Below, in pieces: positions 1 through 12,531 of a DNA stretch of 64,000 nucleotides. This stretch comes from Dromiciops gliroides. Its lineage: Eukaryota; Chordata; Mammalia; Microbiotheria; Microbiotheriidae. A model generated the notes under the pieces. That model did no database searches and was not told where the DNA came from. It worked only from the letters and a program-made list of their open reading frames with translations. The stretch is taken from the NCBI RefSeq assembly GCF_019393635.1, contig NC_057867.1, forward strand, positions 65,041,492 to 65,105,491, written 5' to 3'. The translations under genes and the position numbers were made by a program. Within the stretch, counting starts at the first letter, position 1, and each line of letters begins with the position of its first letter.

Positions 1-1080
1 ATAATAGTAGTAATAATAATATATCTCTAAATGAAATTTAGTTGCCGTGTATCTTTGTGGAAGTAATGCTATTGAAAGGCATTTATTTGCCTTTGCCTTA
101 AATAGTTGAACAAAGCTTTTTTATGAAAAGATTAGTCTTTGTCCCCACATTGTAAAGCCCGGTGGAATTGGATAATTGCACTGAAGCCCCTTATTAAGAT
201 CTTAACTTTGAAAAAAAAATTAAATTTAATTAAAAATATCTTAACTTTGCCTCTTAGTTGGTGTACAAAGGGCTGAGTTCCAGGGACTGTACTGGAGAAT
301 CCTTAAATAAAACAATGGTTTTATTTATATATTATTATATAACCTACATTACATTAATATTTTTATATTACATTAGATTAGTTATGTTGGACAAAGCTGG
401 ATTCTGTAATTATAACATGTAGCTATAATTTCCTTGTACATGTTTCATATAGTGAGTTTGTTGTCTTCTCAAAAGCTGACTGATATCTATCAGTGGCAAA
501 CCATTACTGAGAGCTTATGGGATGCATAAAAGGTAAATTTTGTGGTCCTAAGGTACAGGCAGTCAACATTTATGAAGAATCTACCATGTGCCTAGCAATA
601 GGAGCTGGAAGTATAAATACAAAGGGCATTTGGTCCCTATCCTCAAGCACTTCACTTAGTGTTAATGAGTGTTAATAGTCTCAAAAGAAAATTGGTCCTC
701 TCCCCGTAATGCCCCATTCCTGTGTTGGAAAGGCAAGTGACCTGAGATGAAAGACACAGAGGTCCATTATAGTCCTTGCCGGTTTTTATTTTTTTATTTT
801 GATAGTCGTAGCTGTTAAAGGGCCTTCAGACTGGGACCTCATGTTTATCCAGTTCACTTCATCAGACACTTAGTAAGCTCCTACTACATACAAGGTATTG
901 TGCTAGAGATAAAAAGGACCAGCATTTGTCCAAAGAGTAATTGAGTAAGCTTGAATTGATTTACTTTTCTGAAGGCCTTTTTTTTCCCTATTGCCAATCT
1001 TGCCCTGCTAATCCTCAGTCTCAGATTACTTCCCTCATCCTTTGGCTTTGCTCCCATTTTTGGGTGGCTGAAAAAAGACA
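1..1080. other. AT-rich stretch without a recognised gene
   Basis: No gene is seen. Around 555-665 the text resembles the conserved end of an old antisense LINE (a phrase like 'catttatgaagaatctaccatgtgcc' in shorter form, then 'aaatacaaagggca'). The rest is unique AT-rich sequence. Confidence 0.4.
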
Positions 1081-1084
1081 ACTG

Positions 1085-1640
1085 TGCTGACTGGATCTAC
1101 TAAAGATTTATATTACATAATTTCAACTGAACCCTCACTGTGACAGTAATCCTTTTACACCTCCCTAATGGAGTCACTATTCTACTCACCACAGCAGCTT
1201 TTCCAAAGCTTTTTATTCTTCCTCAATCCTCTCACTGCTCCCTCTCCTTTAACTCTTTCAGCTGAGGATCTTGCCTCATTTCATTGAAAAACTTGAGGCC
1301 CTTCACTGAGAGATCCTCCCCTCCCCTCCAGATAGCATTACCCAGATGCCTTCCTCCACTATTTACTCTTCACCCTGTCTCACCTGCCAGTAAAGGACCC
1401 CTTTTACATACACCCTTATCCTATCCTGTCCTATCTTTTCCAGCAAAGTTCCCCCTCAGTTATCCCTCCCTCACTAATATTCAATCTCTCCTTGTTTACT
1501 GGCTGCTTCCTTGATGCCTACAAACAAACCTGTGTCACCCCCATCCTTAAAAACCCTTCACTTGATCCCTCCATCCCTGCTAGCTATCACCCTATATCTC
1601 TCATGTGGCTGAACTCCTTCATTTCCTTTCTAGTCAATCT
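1085..1640 (+). mobile_element. L2-type LINE fragment (reverse-transcriptase region)
   Basis: The + strand is C/T-rich. One frame near 1525-1605 reads CVTPILKNPSLDPSIPASYH, followed by PISL. This matches the conserved 'VTP-LLKKP-LDPS-NYRPIS' block at the start of the reverse transcriptase in L2/CR1-clade LINEs. Other frames contain stops, so it is a dead fragment. It ends where the antisense L1 begins. Confidence 0.6.
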
Positions 1641-4600
1641 TTTTATTTATTTGTTTAAAAAAAAATTTTTTTAACCAAATTAGCACTCAACACAAACAGA
1701 ATATGGAATTATATCCCTTGATAAATCAAAAAAATTAGGAACTAGTTGCGTTTTTATTGAAAAATAATTAATAGTAATTTTTATGTATTGCCTTCCAGCT
1801 TGTTTTCTGGCTGTATATTTTTGTCATTCTTTTGTCATTGTGCACATTGTTCTCTTAATTCTGCTATCCTTGCTTTTTATTCATTTATAGGAGTCTGTCC
1901 ACATTTGTTTGTATTCTTCATAACTGTTATTTTTTACAGTGCAGTCATAGTCCATTACGTTGCTATACCACAGTTTATTCATCCATTCCTGGTCGTTGGA
2001 CATGTAAGTAGTTTCGAGTTTTTCACTATTACAAATGGGAATTATTAATATATTTGTATAGTTTATTTTCCCTTTAAATAGCATCTTTTAGGTCTATTTT
2101 CAGCACTAGGATCACTTGATTGAAGAGTATGACTGATTTTGTAATTCTTACTGTATCAGTCACCTCAGATAAAGCTTGGGTCAGTTTATAAATTCACTAA
2201 ATAGGGTGCCTATTTTCCCACAACCCCACCAACATGGATTTTGATGGTTGGGGGCCATTTTTGTCAGTTAAATTGGGTATTAAAAGGGAATATCCTAAGC
2301 TATTTCATTTATCATTTCTGTGACTTTTGGAGAGTTTGAACAATGTTTCAAGTGGTTATTAATGGAGAAATTGTTTCCCCTTTTAAAAATTCTTTTTCCT
2401 CTCCTTTGACCACATCTCCATTGGGATAAGTAGTTCTTTTATTTTTGTATAGTTGGATGTGTCAGTTTTCTCTTTCTTACTTTCTACCATTTGATAGTAG
2501 ACAAAAAATTTTTTGTCTTATACAATTGAGGTAAATTTGTTACTCCTTTATTTCTGTATCATTTAAAAATCAATAGATCATTGATCCAGATGACGAGTTT
2601 ACTTTAGTATATGGTGTGAGATTTGCCTCCAAATTAATTTTTTTTTTGCTGTTATCCAATTTTCTGAAAAGTTTTTCATTGAATGATTCCTTTTTTTCTT
2701 TTGGGTTTATTAAGCATTTATTACTAGATTCTCTTTCTGAATTTTCTATTTTTTTTCATTCATCTATTTTTTTAATCAAATATCAGTTTTGATTATTTGA
2801 AATCTAATAGGGAAAATCCCATTTCAGCCCCTGTACTTTCATGATATTCTTGCTTGAGTTTCTATAGTGAATTTTTAATGGGTTTATTTAATTTTATAAA
2901 TTAGCTCATTAGTATTTTGATTGGTATTGAATTAAATCTGTGAATTAGTTTGGGAAATAGTGATGCTTCTATTAGCTTTAGCTCTCACCATTTGCAGGTA
3001 ATACCAGATTTAAGTTAAAATAGTTTCAGGTTTGTCTCTGTAAAGAGTCTTGTGTCTTGGTAAGTCTGTGATCAAATATTTGATATATTTTGTCATTATG
3101 AACGATGTTTATTTTCCTGTCACCTTTTCCTAATTTTTATTGGTGATATAAAAATGCAGATCATTTTTTTAGGTTTATCCTATATCCTACTAACTCGTTA
3201 CAATAATTACCTCAAATTTTTTTGTCTACTCTTGGATTTTTTAGATATATGATTCTGACACTAGCAGATAGAGATATTGTAACTTCTTTTTGGGGAGCCA
3301 CTTATCCCTTTTATTTTTTCTTATTATTCCTTTCTTTGATCATTACATTTTTAAATGTTTTTTTAAATTGTTACATTTTATCTTTCTGCATCTGTTATAG
3401 GGTGTGGGTTTTTTAATATGATTTATTATATTGATTGCTTTTCTTACAATCAACCAATCTTGTATTCCAGGTTTCCTACTTGGTCATAGTATATAATTTT
3501 AGCTGGGTGGGGGAGAAATATATTGTTACATTCTGTTTGCCAGTATTTTATTTAATCTTTATGCGTCATTAATGATATTAGACATTAATTTTCTTTTTCA
3601 GCCTAATTTTTGCCAGATTTGAGGATCAAAACCATATAAGCCTCATAAAAAGAACTAGGTTGCATGTAGTCCTTTTAATTAGGAGTAGGCTATGTAATAT
3701 GGGGATGGTTTGGTTTTTGAAGGATTGGGAGGATTCACTGTCACTTGGTTTGGGACTGGTATCTTTTGTGAGGGGATGGAGAAATATAGCTCTTTAATGG
3801 TCTGACTAATTTCTCTTTCCAAAATCAATTTATTTAGATTATTTTTTGTTTTGTCAGCTTGGACATTTCATATTTTTGTAGATGCTCATCCATTTCTTCA
3901 TGGCTCATGAAAGGATTTCTAGTATAATATGTCTATGATAATTTTCTTGATTTCTTTTGCATTTATTGTGATCTTCCCTTTCCCACATCTAATTTTGATA
4001 ATTTGAGGTTCTTGTCTATTTTTTAAAATTTCTCACTAATTGTTTTTATCAGTTTTGATAATTTTTAAAAGAAAAACAGCCCTTTTTTAATTGATCATTT
4101 TATTCATATCACTTTCCATTTTATTTATCTCTGTCCTGATTTTGATTTCTCTTTTCCTTTGGTATGTTCCTTTTGTTCCTTTTCTAAATGCTTTCATCTT
4201 CTCTCTATACATACATATTTTTTTCTGTTATAAATTTATATCTGAACACTGACTTGACAACATCCCTTGGATTATGGAATGTTGTCCATAGCTTTTGAGG
4301 TTTCTGTTTTATAACTTCCTCCTTCATCCCAGATTTATTTAATAAAGAGGTTGATTCAATGCATTATGGTCAGTAAATGTAATATAGATACAATTTTTGC
4401 CTTCTAAAATTTACTTTTATGATTCCTCTTACTAGTAATTTTTAACTTTTCCCACTAAATTTTCTTTGTATAACTATTAAATCCATTGTTCAATTCTATC
4501 TTATTTATCTTCTGGTTTCATTGATCAAATTCTAATATCCTAATGTTTTTTGTTTCTTATTACTGCAAGACTGCAAGCTTATCTCTCTAAAAGTCTGTTA

Positions 4601-6228
4601 TATTTAATGCATACATATTTAAAATTGGTATGCTCTGATTTTGAGTAACTACTTTACACAAAATATAATTTCCTTATTTGTTTCTCTTAATGCTTTGTGG
4701 TTTGAACTCAACTTTGATGGATGGGAGTCATCAATCTTCTTTTTCTTGATTGAGATGTAGCATGACAAAATTTGGTTTAACTTTTAAAGTTTTGCAAATT
4801 TATACTTAATGTCCTTCTTGAAGATCAGACATTGTTGAATTCTCCTTTTTGATCCATTCTGTAGCCCATTTTCTTTTAGCAGAGAGTTCTGTATATGTTA
4901 AATATGGCAGTTAAATTTGACTTCTATCATTCTTTGATAGTTATGTTACTTGTTTGTCAGAAAGGAATATTAACTTCTCTTATTTCTGTTATTAGACCAA
5001 ACAACAAAACAATACCTAATAAGATTCTTCTATTATGCTATTCTTATTCTTCAAGGATTTTAGCTTCACTTTGGGGAGTGCTCTGCTCTTCCCCTTTCCC
5101 CCCTTGCCCCTCCTCTTTTTCTATCTGGGTCATAGGGCTCCTTTTTGTAACGTTCAGTAATTTAGGAAACACTAGTTTTATGACTGGTTGAGTAGTTAAT
5201 CTTGGTTTCAAAATCAATATTCTTAGTACTTGCCACTTTTAGCTTTGAAGGCTTCTGCTCTGGTCAAGGGTCTATTGAAATTCACAAAAAGCCACAATTC
5301 TTTAGCATTGCTTTCCTTCTTAAATGGCCATCTCTTGTCTTTAGACTGTTTACTTAGAATTTCTGGGAAATTTAATCTGGGCTGTAGCCCATGATTTTCA
5401 GTTTTATATGTGTTGTATACTTTTCTATTCATTCCTGGTTCTTTTAGAAAAATCTAGTGCTTAATTGATGGGTTCTGATAGCTGGTATCTTTTCCTTCTG
5501 GTGACTCAAAGTAAAGTTTGGAGGTTAATAAGCCTAGGAGAGTTGAGTTTTCTGCTTTTACTTGATTATATAGATTCTTCCTGTTTCCAGAGTTGCTTGT
5601 TTTTCTTGAGCAGAATAGTTACTTGTAAATACATAGGTAAGACTCCTTAATGTTTTATGGGAGCCCAGTAATTCTGAGGTTACTCATTCCTGAATTGTCT
5701 TGCTATACAGTTTCCTAATATGTTCCCGGTTCAGTTATTTTCTGGGCTTGTTTTTTCTGCTTTCACCGCTATACATTGTCTGCCATTTGGTCTTCAACTG
5801 CATTAATTTTGCTTTAAATTTAAAAAATTGGTGTTTTCAGACCATAATCAGTCTTTATGGGTAGAATTTGAGGGTTTTTTCCTCAATTTTTCAGTTTTTC
5901 TAAGTGTTTTTAGTTTTGTTGACATCTTTAATGCCTCTAATTTTCTTAGCAATTCCTTTGAATGTGTCCATTTCAAAGATCTTGGGATTCTTTGCGCTTT
6001 TTATATACATTTTTGGTCCATTTATCCTGGCTTCCCTTTTTCTATAATATTTTTTGTGTTATGTTGGAGCTCTTTGGTTCGCTTACTGTCTTTTTGGTAT
6101 GCTTTAATTTTGTGTGAATTTTTAGTGGTATGCTTTCTTTGGGACATTTCTATTGTTAGTTTTTCAGGGGAATCATGAGGAGCCTGGCTCCCTTGCACTC
6201 TTTCACTGCACTGCGCCATCTTCTCAGA
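1640..6228 (-). mobile_element. Long, old L1 retrotransposon, antisense
   Basis: Read on the minus strand this is a nearly full-length but decayed L1. The 3' end lies near 1690-2050, with a marsupial L1 3'UTR phrase about the 'ccacagtttattcatccattc' block. ORF2-derived text spans about 2100-5200; examples are the reverse complement of 'ggtattgaattaaatctgtg' near 2930 and 'ggtcagtaaatgtaat' near 4370. ORF1-derived text spans about 5230-6180. At about 5390 the minus frame reads ENHGLQPRLNFPEIL, like the C-terminal 'ENG-QPRLLYPAKL' motif of L1 ORF1p. At 6022-6219 it reads an N-terminal-like lysine-rich stretch. All frames are broken. The 5' end stops about 35 bp before a ZNF relic exon acceptor. 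Confidence 0.7.
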
Positions 6229-6264
6229 AGTCCCCCCATTGGTGTTTTCTATTTATCATTTCAG

Positions 6265-7390
6265 ATGACAGGACTGAAACTGAGAGCATGGAGTCTGTTC
6301 CGAAGTGGGAAATTTCTGAAGAAGTCCAATCACAGGGCATATTATCATCAGGATTCCCAAGGAACATTCTCCTGGGTCCCAACTGTGGACAAGCCTCTGG
6401 CAGTGATTGTAGGTTAGAGACAAAGCCTAAGATGCCACTGCAACACAGTCTCTCGTTATGTTGCTCAGGAAAAAGGTTTCAGAACTATAACATTTAGCAG
6501 AAGAATGTCCTCACTGGGATGAGAGGCTGTGTGTGTGTGTTTTCAAATGTGAGACAATTTAACAAAAGAGAGATCCCGTAGGAGGGAGAGCCCAGGAATA
6601 TGGTTTAGATGACCACAGCTTCAAGCAGAATGTACAGTTTTTAAGATGACAGAGAGAAGCTCTATGAAACGAATCTGGGGAGAAAACCCCAAACAACCTC
6701 CTACAAAAGTTAAATCAGAACTTAACTCATCATCAGAAAAGACATAGGACAGTGTAATGAATGTGAGAAAGGACCAACTCAAACCATATCTGACCCCCAG
6801 AAAATGCCTACTAAAAAGAGACCTTATGAATATAAAGACTAGAGAAGAGTCTCCAGCAGGAGCTCATCTGACCTTAAACATCAGAGAATCTACAGTGAAA
6901 TTAAATCCTAGAAATGTAATGAGTGTGGAGAAACCTTTAGCAGTAGCTTTTTGAATTCCAGAGAATTGACAGTGGAGAGAAGCTCTGTGAAGATAATGGA
7001 TGTGGGAAAGCCTTCTATTGATTCAAACCTCATTAGATATCAGAATTTACAGTGGAGCCCCGAGAATGTAATTAATGTGGGAAGCTCTTCAAGAGTAGAG
7101 TTCAGCATGCCTTGATCAGAGAATTCAAGCTAGATTGACTTTCTGTGTAATGAATATGGGAAAGCCTTCATGGAGCACATCTTGATTGCACTTGAGCTAA
7201 GTCATATTTGAGAAATATCCTATGAATGGAAAGAATGTTGGAAAATCTTCAGGTAGATCTTTGATGCTATTAAATGTCAGAGTGGAAAGAAACCCTTGTG
7301 AATGTAAACAGTGTGTTTAAGGCCTCAACTAGAGCTTGGACCTCATTCCGCATCAGAAAATTCAAACCTGATATTGGAACCTTTGAATGC
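6265..7390 (+). pseudogene. KRAB-ZNF pseudogene A, final (zinc-finger) exon
   Basis: A splice acceptor ends at 6264 (ttatcatttcag). In the phase expected after a KRAB-B exon the sequence reads DDRTETESMESVPKWEISEE, then VQSQGIL. This is the acidic spacer type seen in the intact gene downstream ([16 protein letters not shown]) and in relic C (TESKEAIPKQENPEEAESQ). The frame ends at a stop at 6495-6497. From about 6660 to 7330 the DNA keeps finger-like phrases such as 'gtaatgagtgtggagaaacc' and 'gatgtgggaaagccttc', with frameshifts and missing cysteines. It once encoded roughly eight or more C2H2 fingers and is now non-functional. No KRAB exons are seen upstream in the window. Confidence 0.8.
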
Positions 7391-7399
7391 AATTAATTT

Positions 7400-9440
7400 A
7401 GGAATGGGACCTACAGATTTGTTGCATCTCAAAGTATCCAGACTAGCACTAGATTTTCTAAAACTTTGACACTAAGGACCCTGATATTCCCAGGGTAAAA
7501 GACTAGAACCTGCGAGTTTCTTTCTTGAATCAACTGCTCTCCCTAAGCACTCTTACTACAGTGAGCCCTGTAGAAGCTGCCTTCCCTGAATATTATCAAG
7601 TTGATGACCTCGAACATATGAAACAACCCTTTCAAGCCTCTTGAAGAAGTCATACCCCCGTCAGCTTAGCTTTTACCTGTTGACCACCTCTCTTTTTAGT
7701 GTGACCTGCCTTGTTCTTTTTCCCAACAACATCAACAGAAACAAAGCACCAGGTTGGGACCTGTGTTCCACCCACATCCACAGAGGCTCCTCCTAGCTCA
7801 AGCCAAGGAATTTTGCCTCAACTACTTGACAGGATGGGGAGGGTGTCTCAATGTTGGGAAAACTTTTGATTATCTTTGCTTATCAACTTTGTGCTATTGC
7901 TGTCTTGGGTTTGGGGTAGTGCCTATCTATGTGTGCTTTCTGGGATGTTTGGGAAACGGGCAAGTTTTATAAGATTGTTTAGACACCTGTTACTGCAGTT
8001 TTATGTTCCATCCTGTGTTTTGGCAAAGGTTTGTGTAGACCTTCCTTATGGTAGAACGAAGCCCTCACCTTTTACTAAGGAAAGAGACTTTATTTTCTTG
8101 GGATGTTTTCTTAATGATTAGAAACTAGAGGGCAGGGATCAAGGAAGGGAGGGGAGCTTTGGATTTGGAAAGTTTACTGGCACTGGAATGACAACGTGGA
8201 TGTATTTAATGCTGGAAGTTCAGGACAATCAGGGCTGAACCCTTGTGCCCTGTACAGGTGGGGCATACCCTAGTTTGACAACCCTAGATTGAGTTAGTAG
8301 CTATTTGAGAGATCTGTATCCATATATATGTGTGTATATGGACAGATAGATAGATATCTGTATATGTGTGTGCGTGTGCGTGTGTGTGTGTGTATACATA
8401 TATATATATATATATATATATCCCCAATCTCTGAACTTTACATTTTTGACCTGTGGGACCAGATAAACTTTTACTACCTGTCTGTATAAAGTCATATATA
8501 TCTATATGGACCCTGCAGGCTCAGCCTTGTTGGTTGGTGGAAAACGCACCTCTGCAGGACCAAGTCTGCTAACTATCTGGGCAGTGCACCTCGAAAGCAC
8601 AACTCCAGGACGCATGGACCCTACACACTCACTTGTTTTCGAGGATCGAATGCTGGATCACTACTCTCAAAATTTGACTCTACCTTAAAATTGTTCCCTG
8701 GGCTTCTAGCCCCAACCTTACTGTTGATACAGCTATATCTATCCAGTGGTTTTTGAATAGATCCTCTCTGGGTGTGCTGTCATTACCGTGATGTAGGGCT
8801 TTTTAATTCTTCTGGGCTGCAGCCTGGTGTTGGACTCCTATGCAGCTGGGGAAGTAGAAGTCAGATAAACTTGCGAAGACCTACAGCACAAGGAAGCTGC
8901 TAACTGCTGAGTCCAGCACCCATGCTAAGGCCCTGAAACTGTTCTAGACTTTCAAGCCTCTTCAAGTTATGTGCCCAGGATCTCAATCATAAGAAGTTAT
9001 GGTAGTCCACCAAGTAGGAGGTCTCAAAAGACCTGAATGGGAATAACCTTGTTCAGGTTTGGGTTTCAGAGACTCATAACCCAGTACCTCCAAATTGAAA
9101 GGCAAATACACTCCTTGGGGGAGTTCTCTCCCTAGATTGTATTGGCTCATCACTCTTAGCTTAGTGTTGCATCTAGACAGGGCCAGACTACTGTATCTGG
9201 GCTTGACCAACTCCCACCTTACCCAAGCCGAGAAGAAACCCCTGACTGGTCACTTTGTGTCTGTATTGTGACGGCATCTGCCATTATATTTATAGCTTTC
9301 TGTAAAAATACCCTATTCCATAAGCAGAGGAAACCCCTATCATGGCAGTCTAAGCTAGCTGAGTCCTCTGTAAGTAAAGCTTCCATATATCACTTGCAAT
9401 TGTTAGTAAGATTCCATGTGCTAGGCCGGCAGTCCTCATG
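7400..9440. other. Unassigned stretch around a microsatellite
   Basis: About 2 kb of moderately GC sequence in which I recognise no gene and no named repeat. A motif like 'gtaagtaaagctt' near 9370 resembles an LTR polyadenylation region, but I found no matching ends or target-site duplication. Confidence 0.3.
8317..8422. repeat. Compound TG/TA/GATA microsatellite
   Basis: Alternating tracts: tatatgtgtgtat, a short gatagatagata block, (gt)n with gc interruptions, then (ta)11 or so. Confidence 0.9.
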
Positions 9441-10392
9441 GCTTTGAGTACTGGTAGACTCAGTGTTACTCAAGGTTTAGGGATTGGCATTACATGGCCC
9501 TTGCCTTCAAATGGGGACAAGAAATGGTATGGTTGAATAAAAAAAAACCCTTTGTATCTAAGCACGGGGTCCAGGCTAGGTAGAGAGATAAATGACTTGG
9601 GAGGATTGAGTGGATGGGAAGTCAGAGTGAAGGTGAAACTCAGATTCAGAGTCAGCAAATGGGAATGTTAAAAGTTAGGAAGTTCTAAATGGGAATTTTT
9701 CAGAAAAGTAAATAACGGGATGGCAGGCAGAAGTATATGAATTGAAGAGATTAAGGAACTTGAAGGTCAGAGTATTAGAGGGCCATCAGTATGGATTCAG
9801 CAGTCACTGAGGATGAAGAGGAAGACAGCCATTTGTTGATAACATTAAGCAGGATTGGCAAATATCCTGTAACTCAATAGATCATATTTTCATAGTGCAC
9901 ACTTGAAAAGTTGCTGAGTGTAGTTTTCTTCGACTAATGTATTTGTGTTTGCTTTTTAATTGCTCTTTGGTATTCTTGAAACTTTATTTTAGGGGGGTAT
10001 AAAATGGTTTTCTGAACATTTCTCTGAACTTAGATTTTTTCATTATATTAAATGTAGGCTTTGACATCTCAGATTTGTCACATGTCTTGTTTATTATTGT
10101 GATTTGCTTTCCTAATGTTAGAAAAAATATATAGTTCATTAAACCATGCATTTAAAGATGATACCGCTCTTTTCTTCATTGTGCTGCAAAAATAAATTTG
10201 CTGCCAATGTCATTCTTAATGTAATTTGTTTGAATTTTCTGTCTTGAATTTCTTTAGGTCCTGTCCTATGGAACAACTTGGGCCCAGCAGGGGATATGTC
10301 TTTTATCACTTTCATTATTTAGGTCTTTTTTTTCCCCCAAGAAAATTGCTAGTTTTACATGTCTACCAGTTAAAACTATTCAACAATATTTG

Positions 10393-12470
10393 ATTCAACA
10401 AAATGTATTAATTGCCTAAGGCACTATGGTAGGGAGGTGGTGAAGATACAGAGGTGGGAAATAAATGAGACAGTGCTGTCAAGGAGCATACAATCTATAT
10501 GGACACAACAAACGAGTGTGATATGAGGTATGATATAATAAAAGCCAAGAATGAGGTTGAGATGCTCTGTTAAATAGGAAGGGGAAAACACTTTACATGG
10601 CGGGGGAGTATGGGGAAGAGGTTGTGGCCTCAGGTAAGATCTTTTTATTTTTGTCCCCCTCTCTCTCCTCTGGTGGGGAATCAGGGAAGGCTTCCTATAT
10701 GAGGTGGCAACTAAGCTGGGCCTTAAAGGAAGAGAAGCACTTCAACAGGCAGAGATATAATGAAAGTAGCCTCTAGGCATGGTGGGTTGCCTTTGAGAAG
10801 GCACAGAAACAGGAATGAGCAAGGAGAGACTGAGGAACATCTTGTAACCCAGTTTGGCTGTAAAGGTAAGTTGGTGGCAGATTGTAAAGAGCCTTAAGTG
10901 CCAGGCTGAGAAGTATATATTTTTTCCAATAAGCAGTATGGAGATACTGAAAGTGTTTGGGGAGAGGAGTGACATCAGACCTGTGCCTTAGGAAGATTTT
11001 GACAACTATATAAAGGATGAATTGAAGAGAAGACATTAAATACAGGAAAAAGAAGAATGAGATTACAATAATGTGGTAGGAGATAAGGTCTGAACTAAGG
11101 CAATAGCTTCATAGATACAAAGGGGTAGACTGAAGAGATTTATGGATATAGAATTGACAGGACCAAGCAACTGATGAGCTATACAGAGAAGGAAAACTCA
11201 AAACGTTTTGTGCCTTGATGACTTCAAAGGATGGCAGTACATTTCTAGAAATGGGAAAGTCGGGAGCAAGGGAGAGGGTTAAGTGAGATGATGAGTTCAG
11301 TTGTCAATTACTTGGATTTGGGTTTCTAGCAGGACACCCAAGTGGTACTGTCTTGCATGTAGGTTGGAATTGTTGCACTCCTATCAGCTTGTTTTGTAGA
11401 TTTAAGACTATAGATTATTATTATTTTGTGTGTGTGGCAATGAGTGTTAAGTGACTTGCCCAGGGTCATGCAGCTAGTAAGTGTCAAGTGTCTGGGGCTG
11501 GATTTGAACTCAGGTCCTCTTGAATCCTGGGCCGGTACTTTATCCACTGCGCCACCTAGCTGCCCCCTAAGACTAGATTATTGAAGCTGGAGGAGCATGT
11601 GAGATTAGCAAAGGGAGAATAAAGAACCAACAAGGAGAGTAAAAACCAATGATCATTTGGAAGAACCCAGAAAGAGCATTATTGTGACAACTAGAAGAGA
11701 AAATTCCAAGGAGGAGGGAGGTAATTGACATTGGTTATAGAAAGGTTAAGAAGGATTGACTAAGAGAAAACCATTGGATTTAGAAATTGAAGTTTTTGGT
11801 GAGTGAGTGAGTGTAGCAGTTAGGGGAGGAGAGAAGTAGACTGGCTTGAGGAGATAGTGTCAAGAAACTTGTTTTAGGATAGAGGTGAAAGTTTGTAATC
11901 AGAAGGAAAGGAGTTGTAAAGGGAAAGATCAAACACGGGAGGAAGAAAAAAGTTCAAGCAAGGTCCTGGAAAATGGTGAGTGGGATGGCACGGGATCAAG
12001 TGAACCACTTCATCCTGTGACTGGAGGAAATGTGGAAAGGATAAAGGAGGCAGGCGAGGTTTTGAGGTGTGGAGGAATGATGAGAGCTCTGCATCAATAG
12101 AAAAAGTGGGCAACTGATAAGATGGAGTAGAGTGAGGCCCCAGAAGACAAATTTGGTCACTGATAGGGAGACAGGCATGAATAAAAGAATTGCCATGGAC
12201 TGTTGAGTTATTTGAAAAAGTAGAGAAAGGTGGTGAGGTGATGAAATGGGGTTAAGGCTCAGAGGGTTCAAAAGTAGAACCAATGCATTTTTGAAATGGC
12301 TAGCTCTAGGGTCAAGACTGAAGGGAGCAGATGGAATTCAGAACAGAAATAAGAGCAAGAAGCTAGAAATCAAGAGAATAGAGAGGACCTCGAGGAGTGA
12401 GATAATGAAAGATGGGAATGTCAGAGTTCAGCATCATAGAAGTGAAGCAGTTTCAGTTAATGGGTAAGGG
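10393..12470 (-). mobile_element. L2-type LINE, antisense, decayed
   Basis: The + strand is A/G-rich and carries the phrase order seen in the other antisense L2-type copies here. These are a 3'-end block (aaggcactatggtag ... gaggtgggaaataa), then 'ggcttcctatatgaggtgg', then 'gtgttacatc'-like text near 10960, and 'aaccattggatttagaaatt' near 11770. A SINE interrupts it at 11436-11566. No reading frame survives. The boundary toward 12470 is uncertain. Confidence 0.5.
11436..11566 (-). mobile_element. WSINE1-like SINE
   Basis: Antisense copy ending in the head complement cgccacctagctgcccc. It lies within the antisense L2-type LINE and has a diverged tail. Confidence 0.9.
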
Positions 12471-12506
12471 TTAAGCTGTGACCACTTTTATAAGTGACTG
12501 AGATGA

Positions 12507-12531
12507 GTGTGTGTGTGTGTGTGGGGGGGGT
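12507..12531. repeat. (GT)n plus G-run
   Basis: About eight GT units followed by a run of eight G. Confidence 0.9.

Noticed and set aside
1788-2084. 86- and 67-codon frames on both strands
   Set aside because: Both lie in the L1 3'UTR and have no domain.
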